From contig NZ_PIPW01000002.1 in assembly GCF_003987215.1 (NCBI RefSeq), positions 496,001-560,000 of the forward strand: a stretch of 64,000 bases of DNA, in the 5' to 3' direction. The translations under genes were made by a program, and so were the position numbers. This DNA is from Pseudidiomarina halophila. GTDB lineage: Bacteria; Pseudomonadota; Gammaproteobacteria; Enterobacterales; Alteromonadaceae. Shown here piece after piece: positions 30,771 through 38,841 of the stretch. A model generated the notes under the pieces. The model saw only the letters and a list, made by a program, of their open reading frames with translations. It had not been told where the DNA came from and searched no databases. Each line of letters opens with the position of its first letter. Positions within the stretch are counted from its first letter, which is position 1.

Positions 30771-32588
30771 ATGGCAGATTCAAAAGAAGTGCTCGTCCCC
30801 GATGTGGGCGGCGAAGAAGTCGAAGTAATTGAAATTATCGTCAGTAAAGGCGACAGCGTTGACGCTGAAGATGGCTTGATCACCGTTGAAAGCGACAAGG
30901 CATCAATGGACATTCCTGCGCCTTTCGCTGGTACGGTGAGCGAAATCAAAGTCAGCGTCGGCGATAAGATCAGCGAAGGCGACTTGATCGCGATGATCGA
31001 AGCTGCGGGTGACTCCGATGACGATTCCGACGACACCAACGGTGATTCCGACGATGATGTAGCCCGCAGTTCTACTGCGGGGAAATCCTCCGACGACACC
31101 AATGGCGATTCCGACGATGACGAGTCCGACGACGATGACGACGATAAAGAAGGGTCAGCCCCTAAAGGGTCTGACCCGGACGGCGACACCGAAGTCATCG
31201 ACGTCAAAGTCCCCGACATCGGCGATGACGGCGAAGTCGACGTCATTGAAGTATTGGTCAGCGTTGGCGATACCATCGAAAAAGAAGACGGCTTAATCAC
31301 CCTCGAAACCGACAAAGCAACAATGGATGTACCCAGCCCGGAAGCAGGTACAGTGAAATCCGTTGAAGTCAGCACCGGCGACAAAGTGAAAGAAGGCTCG
31401 CTGGTAATCACCCTAGAAGTAGCCCGCAGTTCTACTGCGGGGGATGCTTCAGGCGACGAAAAATCATCGTCCAAAGATTCGAAATCATCGTCCAAAGATT
31501 CGAAATCTTCGTCGGCTGACGCCGATGCATCTTCTGACGAAGATGCAGAAGGGTCAGACCGCTCCGGGTCGGACCCAAGCGGCCGGATAACGGCAAGTGG
31601 TGAGCGCAAAGCGCCGCCAGTACCTGATCACCCGTTGGACAAAAAAGGTAAAGCTGAAGGCTTAGCCTATGCTTCACCGGCAGTGCGTCGTCTGGCCCGC
31701 GAGTTCGGTGTCGATCTGAACCAGGTAAATGGTTCTGGCCGCAAAGACCGCATCCTCAAAGAGGACGTGCAAGAGTACGTGAAGTATGAACTGTCACGTC
31801 CGAAAGCGACCTCCTCTGGCAGCACCTCCCAAGGCGCTGGTGGTTTGCAGGTTATTGCGCCGCCGAAAGTCGACTTCAGTAAGTTTGGTGAAGTAGAAAA
31901 AGTACCGATGTCTCGGATTCAGAAAATTTCCGGTCCGAATCTGCATCGCAACTGGGTGACCATCCCGCACGTTACGCAATTTGATGAAGCGGATATCACC
32001 GAGCTGGAAAACTTCCGTAAGCAGGAAAACAAACTGCAGGAGAAGAAGAAAGACGGCGTGAAGATCACCCCATTGGTGTTCATCATGAAAGCAGTGGCCA
32101 AAGCGCTGCAGGAGTATCCGCAATTTAACTCGTCGCTGCATGAAGATGGCGAGCACCTGATCATGAAAAAATACATCAATATCGGGATTGCGGTGGATAC
32201 CCCTGGAGGCCTGGTGGTACCGGTTATTCGCGACGTCGACAAGAAAGGCATTTACGAGCTTTCTGAAGAACTCATTGATGTCAGTACGCGGGCCCGTGAC
32301 GGCAAGCTGAAAGCGCAGGACATGCAGGGCGGTTGTTTCTCAATTTCCAGCCTGGGCGGCATTGGCGGTACGGCATTTACGCCAATCGTTAATGCACCGG
32401 ATGTCGCTATCCTCGGGGTTTCGAAAAGTGAAATGAAACCTAAATGGAACGGCAATGAATTTGAGCCGCGCTTAATGTTGCCAACCAGCCTGTCTTACGA
32501 CCATCGTGTCATTGACGGTGCGGTTGCGGCGCGCTTTAGTGTGTATCTGTGCAACGTGTTGTCAGATATCCGTAAGATGATTCTATAA
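30771..32588 (+). CDS. aceF: AceF, dihydrolipoamide acetyltransferase (E2) with acidic, repeat-invaded linkers
   Basis: Core of the pyruvate dehydrogenase complex; transfers acetyl groups to CoA. 605 residues. Two lipoyl domains are seen: the first has the lipoyl Lys at residue 43 (ESDKA), the second at residue 182 (ETDKA). An E1/E3-binding domain follows near residues 300-335 ([14 protein letters not shown]), then the catalytic domain with [10 protein letters not shown] near 575. E. coli has three lipoyl domains and Ala/Pro linkers; here the linkers are Asp/Ser-rich. Two in-frame GTAG REP elements each encode VARSSTAG (residues 97-104 and 217-224), and two GGGTC palindromes encode GSAPKGSDP and GSDRSGSDP. 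The frame stays open, so the protein is probably functional. Confidence 0.95.
   Translation: MADSKEVLVPDVGGEEVEVIEIIVSKGDSVDAEDGLITVESDKASMDIPAPFAGTVSEIKVSVGDKISEGDLIAMIEAAGDSDDDSDDTNGDSDDDVARSSTAGKSSDDTNGDSDDDESDDDDDDKEGSAPKGSDPDGDTEVIDVKVPDIGDDGEVDVIEVLVSVGDTIEKEDGLITLETDKATMDVPSPEAGTVKSVEVSTGDKVKEGSLVITLEVARSSTAGDASGDEKSSSKDSKSSSKDSKSSSADADASSDEDAEGSDRSGSDPSGRITASGERKAPPVPDHPLDKKGKAEGLAYASPAVRRLAREFGVDLNQVNGSGRKDRILKEDVQEYVKYELSRPKATSSGSTSQGAGGLQVIAPPKVDFSKFGEVEKVPMSRIQKISGPNLHRNWVTIPHVTQFDEADITELENFRKQENKLQEKKKDGVKITPLVFIMKAVAKALQEYPQFNSSLHEDGEHLIMKKYINIGIAVDTPGGLVVPVIRDVDKKGIYELSEELIDVSTRARDGKLKAQDMQGGCFSISSLGGIGGTAFTPIVNAPDVAILGVSKSEMKPKWNGNEFEPRLMLPTSLSYDHRVIDGAVAARFSVYLCNVLSDIRKMIL
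31026..31120 (+). repeat. 32-bp direct repeats flanking a REP inside aceF
   Basis: 31026-31057 and 31089-31120 are 32-bp direct repeats differing at two positions, both coding for an acidic run containing DDTNGDSDD. They enclose the REP at 31059-31081. This could be a duplication made during REP insertion or a later unequal exchange in the acidic linker. Confidence 0.8.
31059..31081 (+). repeat. GTAG-type REP hairpin, copy 2, in frame in aceF
   Basis: GTAG followed by CCCGCAGTTCTACTGCGGG (8-bp stem, TCT loop). Relative to the intergenic copies, a T-A pair in the stem is replaced by C-G on both arms. It begins exactly at codon 97 of aceF and codes for VARSSTA plus a Gly. Confidence 0.9.
31152..31177 (+). 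repeat. GGGTC-type palindrome in aceF linker, copy 1
   Basis: GGGTCAG (31152-31158) pairs with CTGACCC (31171-31177), and inner CCC with GGG, with one bulged T. It codes for part of the linker (GSAPKGSDP). It is similar in layout to the GGGGCAGCCCC elements at 52134 and 53679. Confidence 0.75.
31419..31441 (+). repeat. GTAG-type REP hairpin, copy 3, in frame in aceF
   Basis: Identical to copy 2 over GTAG plus the 19-nt hairpin and in the same reading frame (starts at codon 217). It lies at the exit of the second lipoyl domain (ITLE then VARSSTAG). Confidence 0.9.
31461..31502 (+). repeat. 21-bp tandem duplication in aceF linker
   Basis: Two identical 21-bp units code for KSSSKDS twice in a row, followed by a partial third (KSSSADA). 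It is probably a slippage-type expansion of the flexible linker before the E1/E3-binding domain. Confidence 0.85.
31551..31576 (+). repeat. GGGTC-type palindrome in aceF linker, copy 2
   Basis: GGGTCAGACC (31551-31560) pairs with GGTCGGACCC (31567-31576) with one mismatch and a 6-nt loop. It codes for GSDRSGSDP in the linker. Related to the copy at 31152. Confidence 0.75.
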
Positions 32589-32613
32589 ATTAAACAAATG
32601 CCGGCGGGGCTGC

Positions 32614-32619
32614 TATAAT
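32614..32619 (+). promoter_or_regulatory. Candidate lpdA promoter (-10 box)
   Basis: A perfect TATAAT preceded by TGC (extended -10) lies 58 bp before lpdA in the 89-bp aceF-lpdA gap. It sits in the loop of a GCGGGGC/GCCCCGC inverted repeat (about 32604-32629). A separate lpdA promoter is known in E. coli, where LpdA also serves 2-oxoglutarate dehydrogenase and the glycine cleavage system. I do not see a strong -35. Confidence 0.6.
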
Positions 32620-32677
32620 GCGCCCCGCGCGATAATTAACCGAATTCAACGAAATTCTACGAAAGTAAGAGGTCGTC

Positions 32678-34105
32678 ATGAGCAAAGAAATTAATGCCCA
32701 AGTGGTCGTACTCGGTGCGGGCCCTGGTGGTTACTCAGCAGCCTTCCGCGCTGCCGATTTAGGTTTGGAAACAGTACTTGTTGAGCGTTACAGCACTCTT
32801 GGTGGCGTCTGTCTGAACGTCGGTTGTATCCCATCAAAAGCCTTATTGCACCTTGCTAAGCACATTGAAGATGCCAAGCACATGGATGCCGAAGGCGTTG
32901 AATTTGGTGAGCCAAAAATCGACCTCGACAAAATCCGTAAGCACAAAGAAAAAGTCGTGGGTCAGTTGACCGGCGGTCTTGGCCAGATGTCGAAAATGCG
33001 TAAAGTGAAAGTCGTTACTGGTAAGGGCGAGTTCGCCAGCGACAAGCAGCTGAGTGTAAAAGATGACGACGGCAATGAAACCGTGGTTAATTTTGAGCAT
33101 GCCATTATTGCCACCGGCTCACAATCGATCAAGCTACCTTTCGTACCTCATGACGACGAGCGTATCTGGGATTCGACAGCGGCACTTGAGCTGCGCTTCA
33201 TCCCAGATCGTATGCTGGTACTTGGTGGCGGTATTATAGGCCTGGAAATGGGCTGTGTTTACAGCGCACTAGGTTCGAAAATTGACGTAGTCGAAATGAC
33301 CGATCAGCTGATTCCGCCAGCAGATAAAGACATCATTAAGCCTTTCACTAAGTCAATGAAGAACAAGTTCGACAACGTCATGCTGAACACCAAAGCAGCG
33401 AAGGTCGAAGCCAAAAAAGACGGCATCCACGTTACCTTTGAAGGTGATAACGCACCTGACAAGCCGGTTAAATATGACGCAGTTCTGGTCGCTGTTGGCC
33501 GCGCGCCAAATGGTAAGAAGATTGCTGCTGATAAAGCTGGCGTGAAAGTAACAGACCGCGGTTTCATCGAAGTTGACAAGCAAATGCGTACCAACGTGAA
33601 GAATATTTTCGCGATTGGCGATTTGGTAGGCCAACCGATGCTGGCGCACAAAGCTGTGCACGAAGGTCACGTTGCCGCGGAAGTTATTTCTGGCAAGAAA
33701 CACTACTTCGATCCGAAAGTGATTCCATCGATTGCTTACACGGATCCAGAAGTCGCGTGGGCCGGTCTCACCGAGAAAGAAGCCAAAGAGCAAGGTATTG
33801 AGTACGATACAGCGGTATTCCCGTGGTCAGCTTCTGGCCGTGCCATCGCACAAGGCGCAACGGACGGCATGACCAAGTTGTTGTTCGATAAGAACAACCG
33901 CATCATCGGTGGCGCTGTGGTCGGTTCTAACGGTGGTGAACTGATGGGCGAAATCTGTCTCGCTATCGAAATGGGTTGTGACGCAGAAGACATCGCACTC
34001 ACCATCCATGCTCACCCAACCCTGCACGAATCTGTAGGCCTGGCAGCTGAAGTGTTTGAAGGCTCAATCACTGACCTGCCAAACAAAAAAGCCAAGAAAA
34101 AGTAG
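32678..34105 (+). CDS. lpdA: LpdA, dihydrolipoyl dehydrogenase (E3)
   Basis: FAD-dependent oxidoreductase that reoxidises dihydrolipoamide in the 2-oxoacid dehydrogenase complexes. 475 residues (E. coli 474). The N-terminal FAD motif is VVLGAGPGGYSAAFRA; the redox-active pair lies in GGVCLNVGCIPSK near residue 45; the NAD domain has LGGGIIGLEMG near 186; the C-terminal interface has HAHPTLHESV near 447. The start has AAGAGG upstream. The TAG stop is formed by the GTAG head of a REP element. Confidence 0.97.
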   Translation: MSKEINAQVVVLGAGPGGYSAAFRAADLGLETVLVERYSTLGGVCLNVGCIPSKALLHLAKHIEDAKHMDAEGVEFGEPKIDLDKIRKHKEKVVGQLTGGLGQMSKMRKVKVVTGKGEFASDKQLSVKDDDGNETVVNFEHAIIATGSQSIKLPFVPHDDERIWDSTAALELRFIPDRMLVLGGGIIGLEMGCVYSALGSKIDVVEMTDQLIPPADKDIIKPFTKSMKNKFDNVMLNTKAAKVEAKKDGIHVTFEGDNAPDKPVKYDAVLVAVGRAPNGKKIAADKAGVKVTDRGFIEVDKQMRTNVKNIFAIGDLVGQPMLAHKAVHEGHVAAEVISGKKHYFDPKVIPSIAYTDPEVAWAGLTEKEAKEQGIEYDTAVFPWSASGRAIAQGATDGMTKLLFDKNNRIIGGAVVGSNGGELMGEICLAIEMGCDAEDIALTIHAHPTLHESVGLAAEVFEGSITDLPNKKAKKK

Positions 34106-34124
34106 CCCGTAATTCTATTACGGG
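34102..34124 (+). repeat. GTAG-type REP hairpin, copy 4
   Basis: GTAG followed by CCCGTAATTCTATTACGGG. Both arms carry a matching change (GTAAT/ATTAC instead of GTAGT/ACTAC), so the 8-bp stem is preserved. The TAG of the GTAG head is the lpdA stop codon. Confidence 0.9.
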
Positions 34125-34156
34125 TCCAATCCTCGTACACCACGATGATTAAACAA

Positions 34157-34191
34157 ACACCGCGATGGCTCAGCCGCCGCGGTGTTTTTTT
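34157..34191 (+). terminator. Rho-independent terminator of the pdh operon
   Basis: ACACCGCG (34157-34164) pairs with CGCGGTGT (34178-34185), with an inner GGC/GCC pairing in the loop, followed by seven T. It lies 51 bp after lpdA and just past the REP. Confidence 0.9.
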
Positions 34192-34275
34192 GTATGTATT
34201 CCAACCCTCACTTGTACGCCAGAGTAAAAAAATATACAATCTAAATCCAACATAAAAAATACAAGGAGTTTGAAG

Positions 34276-35424
34276 GTGAACTATTCAAGGAGTCAGTTAT
34301 TTAACACAGGATGTTTGCTACTTAGTTTGATTACCTTCCCATCGTTTGCGCTACAGGTGGACGCCGTACAGCCCTCGTCTGATCATTTAATTGTCTGTGA
34401 TTCAGGTATTGATGCTACCCGTTGCCAAAGTTTTACCGATCAGCAACTGGTTGAAAGTGTGCGCGTCAGGTATGGCGATGCCGAACTGGGGAGTTGTAGT
34501 TTGAACTGCTCAGAACCTTCCCCCGCGATACCATCGTTGCGGGTGCCGATATTGATTCTTGATATAGATAATGAACAAGCCTATCGAAAGGAGGTTATTC
34601 GCGTCGAAATTTCGGGTCAAAGCACTTATTCTGTTTGGGATAAACCTGTCTTAGATTCCGACTTAGCACTGCTTACAAAAACCGTTGATGCAGTGGAGGC
34701 ATTCGATGTTTTATCGATGAAGCTATCCTTTGTTCAGGACACAAGCTCATCAGAATTTAAGAATAGTTGGGGGGAAATGCCCTCGGAACTTGGAATGTCC
34801 TATGGAACGGTCAGTGACGCTGTTCTTAACAGATTAGGAAATTGTCAGACAGCTTATTCCTGGTACGATCAGCGCCTGGCCGATGAAACGCTACCATTTT
34901 GCAGTGCGTTTGTGACTCGACAACTCGATCGTATGTTTGCTGAAGCGCGAGCAAGTCGCAATTGGCTTGATCATCTGGTTGAGGTTGTCAGAGATTGGCA
35001 AATGGCAGTAAATCCATTATTTATTTCCATAAGTGTGCCGCAAGCTGACCATTTGGTTCAACGATTTCAGTTTGCAGATGGCTCACTACTTGTCATTGAA
35101 ATTGAGCCCAGTGATGAAGGGAGCCCTGCAATTGCGGTTAACAAAACGAAGTCGCGAACGAGTACCGGCGAATCTTTTGAGAACTTTTCCGCACGGTTGG
35201 CAGACCTAGGTAGTGGTTCACAACTTAACCTGTCGTCTGGTGAGGCATTTGGTCTATTTGGAACCTTTGATTGTCGACATCAATTGCTAAACGCGGGCGT
35301 ATTTCAAAGGTTTCGTGTCGAGATCCTTGCTGTCGATAGTGAAGGCAAACCCACCCGGGTTAATTTTGTATTGCTCTCACAAGAGTCACTCGTTGAAGAA
35401 CAATTTGTGTGTGAAGCATTTTAA
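34276..35424 (+). CDS. Exported protein of unknown function
   Basis: Not recognised. 382 residues from the GTG at 34276, chosen because AAGGAG lies 7 nt upstream; a TTG at 34270 is too close to that site. The N-terminus has a typical signal peptide (FNTGCLLLSLITFPSFALQ), so the protein is probably periplasmic or secreted. The mature part has seven Cys, including CSLNC near residue 75, which suggests disulphides, and no metal, catalytic or repeat motif I know. Base composition looks more AT-rich than in flanking genes. It stands alone after the pdh terminator and before hicBA, and may have been acquired. Confidence 0.6.
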   Translation: MNYSRSQLFNTGCLLLSLITFPSFALQVDAVQPSSDHLIVCDSGIDATRCQSFTDQQLVESVRVRYGDAELGSCSLNCSEPSPAIPSLRVPILILDIDNEQAYRKEVIRVEISGQSTYSVWDKPVLDSDLALLTKTVDAVEAFDVLSMKLSFVQDTSSSEFKNSWGEMPSELGMSYGTVSDAVLNRLGNCQTAYSWYDQRLADETLPFCSAFVTRQLDRMFAEARASRNWLDHLVEVVRDWQMAVNPLFISISVPQADHLVQRFQFADGSLLVIEIEPSDEGSPAIAVNKTKSRTSTGESFENFSARLADLGSGSQLNLSSGEAFGLFGTFDCRHQLLNAGVFQRFRVEILAVDSEGKPTRVNFVLLSQESLVEEQFVCEAF

Positions 35425-35494
35425 TTTGATTTAACTGACGCGCTGCGGCCGGATTACCTCTAGGTCGCAGCTTCCTCAACATTGCGACCAAACC

Positions 35495-35932
35495 TCACGC
35501 ACCGCGTTGTTTTTTGTTGGTCATCAGCTCATCCGCCGCTTGTGCTAAAAAATCGGATCGATCTTTGTACTCAGAATGGACCTGTACGAATGAATCGACC
35601 CGTGTCAAAAGTGTTTCAGGAAGCGTAATGTTGATGCGCTTTTGCCTTACGCGCAAAGAGTCAACGGGCACCTCTAACGCCAGCCACTCCAGACGCTCCG
35701 GGTTGTCCTCGCGGTAATTCGCTAAATCAATCTCTAAAGCACTCAGCAAATGTCCATCGCGCAACGCTTCTTCGACCATCGTTAAAATAGCTTCTTTGGC
35801 TCTAAAAATGATGTCATCGCGCTTATTAGCGGCAGAAGCACATACCATGCCCAACTTTTCAAAAACTGGCACGACAATACCCCAGGCTTCGTTTTCATTC
35901 TTTGGCGCTTCAATCCCAACTAAAAATAACAT
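35495..35932 (-). CDS. hicB: HicB-type antitoxin
   Basis: Antitoxin of a HicAB module. The ATG at 35932 has AGGAG 8 nt upstream, giving 145 residues; a GTG at 35941 is too close to that site. Residues 1-65 form a degenerate RNase-H-like HicB fold that covers the toxin, and the C-terminal part (KRINITLPETLLTRVDSFV and following) is a ribbon-helix-helix DNA-binding domain, so it should repress its own promoter. Downstream of hicA on the same strand with an 11-bp gap. Confidence 0.85.
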   Translation of the reverse strand: MLFLVGIEAPKNENEAWGIVVPVFEKLGMVCASAANKRDDIIFRAKEAILTMVEEALRDGHLLSALEIDLANYREDNPERLEWLALEVPVDSLRVRQKRINITLPETLLTRVDSFVQVHSEYKDRSDFLAQAADELMTNKKQRGA

Positions 35933-35943
35933 ATCGCTCACTC

Positions 35944-36141
35944 CTAATGAGGATTAACATCAATGCCTGCGGCTCGCAAAATGGCCTTCAAAGTGCCGAT
36001 GGGCAGATTTTTCTTCGGATGAGGTACGGTGAACTTAAGTCCTGTGCTTGGTGAATACCAAACCTGATGGTCTCCCTTACCTTGTCTGACAAACGTGCAT
36101 CGATGACTTTTTAAAAGTCGAATAAGCTCGCGTGACTGCAT
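35944..36141 (-). CDS. hicA: HicA-type mRNA interferase toxin
   Basis: 65 residues, normal for HicA. The dsRBD-like fold has the catalytic His in KGDHQVWY near residue 25, and the C-terminal part IGTLKAILRAAGID is typical. HicA cuts mRNA in a ribosome-independent way when free of HicB. First gene of the pair, with a strong promoter and palindrome just upstream. Confidence 0.87.
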   Translation of the reverse strand: MQSRELIRLLKSHRCTFVRQGKGDHQVWYSPSTGLKFTVPHPKKNLPIGTLKAILRAAGIDVNPH

Positions 36142-36163
36142 ACTATTCCCTTAGATTTAATTG

Positions 36164-36192
36164 TTTATACACACGCATGTGTAATATGTCAA
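36164..36192 (-). promoter_or_regulatory. hicAB promoter with operator-like palindrome in the spacer
   Basis: On the minus strand, TTGACA (36187-36192) and TATAAA (36164-36169) are 17 bp apart, close to consensus. The spacer holds an inverted repeat (ACACA/TGTGT, around 36170-36182), which is where a dimeric ribbon-helix-helix repressor such as HicB could bind. Prediction from sequence only. Confidence 0.75.
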
Positions 36193-36340
36193 TATCGAGT
36201 TAAGCGTCTTGTAACCTAAGTCAAAAAGACATTTATCTGCGACATCGAGCATAGCATTCCAGTTGTATAGCTGCGGCGCATCCCGTAAGGTAAAGAGGTG
36301 CTTCACAGAAAGACTTTTTAACAAAAGAAAGGAGCGAGTT

Positions 36341-36625
36341 ATGGCGAATGAAGGTTATCATGAACCCTATGAACTTTTGTCGGACGAAACCCGTGACATG
36401 CATCGTGCGCTGATTTCCCTCATGGAGGAGCTGGAAGCTGTCGATTGGTACAACCAACGCATTGATGTCTGCAAAGATGATGAGCTCAAGAAAATTCTGA
36501 TCCACAACCGTGATGAAGAGAAAGAACATGCGGCCATGACGCTGGAATGGATTCGTCGCCGCGACAAGAAGTTTGATGAACAATTGAAAGACTACCTATT
36601 CACCGACGACGTGATAGGACATTAA
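36341..36625 (+). CDS. Encapsulated-ferritin-like (EncFtn) protein, no encapsulin beside it
   Basis: 94 residues from the ATG at 36341 (AGGAG upstream). The two-helix EncFtn signature is present: DMHRALISLMEELEAVDWYN (residues 19-38) and HNRDEEKEHAAMTLEW (55-70), ending DYLFT. By comparison with Rhodospirillum rubrum EncFtn, E30, E60 and H63 should form the ferroxidase site between two subunits, and W36/Y37 are conserved. EncFtn proteins normally work inside an encapsulin shell and carry a C-terminal targeting peptide; here the chain stops soon after the core and the next gene is a peptidase. Role likely iron oxidation or storage, inferred. Confidence 0.85.
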   Translation: MANEGYHEPYELLSDETRDMHRALISLMEELEAVDWYNQRIDVCKDDELKKILIHNRDEEKEHAAMTLEWIRRRDKKFDEQLKDYLFTDDVIGH

Positions 36626-36633
36626 TAACAACA

Positions 36634-36724
36634 AAACCGTTATTGGCTATTTGATGTTGGTTATTAGATAGAGCGAAACGCTTTTAAACCAATAACTAAT
36701 AGCGAATAGCCAATAACGCTCTTG
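36634..36724. repeat. CGTTATT-type palindromic element, copy 1
   Basis: About 90 bp with inverted arms: CCGTTATTGGCTATTTGATG on the left and the complement of GCGTTATTGGCTATTCGCTA on the right. It ends 17 bp before the M13 peptidase start. Same family as 47906, 59988 and 62058. Confidence 0.85.
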
Positions 36725-36741
36725 AATTTAATGAGGAAGTT

Positions 36742-38820
36742 ATGCGTAAAGTGAGTACTTTGGCCCTAAGCGTGGCCCTGGCCCTTGGCGTTGCAGCATG
36801 TTCACCGCAACAAAACCAAACCGAAACTGCCAGCGAACAATCTGCTGAGCAGGCACAAAAACAGTTGTCTTCAGGCCTGGACATGAGCGACTTCAACACT
36901 GAAGTCCGTCCACAAGACGACCTCTTCACCTATGTGAATGGCGGTTGGGTTGAGAAGACTGAAATTCCTGCGGACCGTTCACGGGTTGGCTCATTTAATG
37001 AGCTCCGTGATGAAAACCAGGAACGCCTGCGCAAAATTATTGAAACAGCTGCTGCGAGCTCACCAGAGCCAGGCTCTAACGCTGACAAAATCGGTGATTT
37101 TTTCAATAGCTTTATGGACGTTGAGCGCCTGAATGAGCTTGGTTATCAGCCAATTGCGGGCGATCTGGAAGCCATTAATAAATTACAGAACCACGATCAG
37201 GTGGCGGCTCACTTTGCACAACTTTCACGTTTAGGGGTCAGTTCACCCTTTGGTTTTTACGTCTACGCTGATGCGAAAAACCCTGATGTGAACACCATGT
37301 ACATGTCGCAATCAGGCCTGGGCTTACCCGACCGTGATTACTACCTGAAAGACGAAGAAAAATTTGTCGAAATTCGCGATGCCTACCAGTCGTACATCGC
37401 CGATATGTTGACCTTAGTGGGCTACGAAGCAGAAGCGGCAGCAACTGCTGCTGAGAAAGTGCTTGAGCTTGAGACCAAACTGGCTGAAGTACAATGGAGC
37501 CGGGTCGAGAGCCGTAACGCTGACAACACCTACAACAAAAAGACCATGGATGAAGTGCAGGAGTTGCTGGGCGAGTTTAATTTAGGCGCGTACACAGAGG
37601 CTGCAGGTATCGCAACCGTGCAGGAAGCTGTTGTTCGTCAACCTTCATACTTCGAAGAGTTCGGTGGCATGTTTGAGAATGTACCGCTGGACACCTGGCA
37701 GGATTACATGAGCCTGCGTCTGGTTAGCAATTTCTCCAATGCATTAAGTGAAGAAATTAACGACCGTCAGTTCGCTTTCTACGGTAAAGTTTTGCGTGGT
37801 ACACCAGAGCAGGAACCGCGTTGGAAGCGAGGCGTTGATGCAGCTGACAGCGCCTTAGGTGAAGTTCTTGGTCAGCTTTACGTAGCCGAATACTTCCCAC
37901 CAGAAGCGAAAGATCGGATGGAAACCCTGGTCGACAACCTGATCAAAGCTTATGGTGAGTCGATTAAAGAACTCGAGTGGATGAGCGAAGAAACCAAGCA
38001 GAAAGCGTTGGAAAAACTCAGCAAGTTCACCCCTTATATCGGTTACCCGAGCGAGTGGCGCGATTATTCCGCATTAGTTGTAGCGGAAGATGATCTGGTG
38101 GGCAACTACAAGCGCTCAGCGGAATTTGACTATCAGGAAAACATCAGCAAAATCGGCGAGCCAGTGAAAGCTGAAGACTGGGGCATGACACCGCAGACGG
38201 TAAACGCTTATTACAGCCCAGTGCGTAATGAGATCGTATTCCCTGCGGGTATTCTGCAGCCGCCATTCTTTGATATGAATGCTGAAGATGCAGTGAACTA
38301 TGGTGGTATTGGTGCGGTTATCGGTCACGAAATCGGTCACGGCTTTGACGACCAGGGTTCAAAATACGATGGCGACGGAAACCTGAAAAGCTGGTGGACC
38401 GATGCTGATCGCGCAGCCTTTGATGAGCGCGGCGCACAATTAGCTGCGCAATACGGTACCTATGAGCCGCTCGAAGGTGTATTCGTCAACGGTAAATTAA
38501 CCCTGGGTGAGAACATCGGTGATTTGGCCGGCCTGACCATCGGTTACCGTGCTTATGTCGATTCACTGAATGGCGAGCCGTCGCCGGTACTTGATGGTTT
38601 CACCGGTGAGCAACGCGTATTCCTGGGTTGGGCGCAAGTCTGGCAAACCAAGCAACGCGACGAATACACCCGTAACCAGGTGCTGAGCGATCCGCACTCG
38701 CCAGCTTACTACCGGGTCAACGGTACTGTTGTCAATGTACCTGCGTTTTACGAAGCCTTTGACGTCAAGCCAGGAGATGACCTGTACTTGCCGCCAGAAG
38801 AGCGCGTGACTATCTGGTAG
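36742..38820 (+). CDS. M13 family metallopeptidase (neprilysin/PepO-like) lipoprotein
   Basis: 692 residues. A signal peptide with lipobox GVAAC (Cys at residue 20) predicts a lipoprotein. Residues 50-430 are the M13 N-terminal domain; the catalytic part has the zinc motif HEIGHGFDDQG near residue 530 and the third ligand in ENIGDLAG near 592. DPHSPAYYRVNG near 650 is typical of the substrate-binding end. Such enzymes degrade oligopeptides in the periplasm or outside the cell. Preceded by a palindromic repeat at 36634; no partner gene is evident. Confidence 0.93.
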   Translation: MRKVSTLALSVALALGVAACSPQQNQTETASEQSAEQAQKQLSSGLDMSDFNTEVRPQDDLFTYVNGGWVEKTEIPADRSRVGSFNELRDENQERLRKIIETAAASSPEPGSNADKIGDFFNSFMDVERLNELGYQPIAGDLEAINKLQNHDQVAAHFAQLSRLGVSSPFGFYVYADAKNPDVNTMYMSQSGLGLPDRDYYLKDEEKFVEIRDAYQSYIADMLTLVGYEAEAAATAAEKVLELETKLAEVQWSRVESRNADNTYNKKTMDEVQELLGEFNLGAYTEAAGIATVQEAVVRQPSYFEEFGGMFENVPLDTWQDYMSLRLVSNFSNALSEEINDRQFAFYGKVLRGTPEQEPRWKRGVDAADSALGEVLGQLYVAEYFPPEAKDRMETLVDNLIKAYGESIKELEWMSEETKQKALEKLSKFTPYIGYPSEWRDYSALVVAEDDLVGNYKRSAEFDYQENISKIGEPVKAEDWGMTPQTVNAYYSPVRNEIVFPAGILQPPFFDMNAEDAVNYGGIGAVIGHEIGHGFDDQGSKYDGDGNLKSWWTDADRAAFDERGAQLAAQYGTYEPLEGVFVNGKLTLGENIGDLAGLTIGYRAYVDSLNGEPSPVLDGFTGEQRVFLGWAQVWQTKQRDEYTRNQVLSDPHSPAYYRVNGTVVNVPAFYEAFDVKPGDDLYLPPEERVTIW

Positions 38821-38841
38821 GAAATAGGTTAGACTGTCGCC

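Noticed and set aside
30605-31609. 334-codon minus-strand open frame rich in Ser
   Set aside because: It is the antisense of the Asp/Ser-rich aceF linkers. The plus-strand frame codes for all AceF domains, and the antisense has no ribosome site or family motif.
36742-38820. Encapsulin shell gene downstream of the EncFtn gene
   Set aside because: The gene is an M13 metallopeptidase with signal peptide and HExxH motif, not an HK97-fold shell protein.
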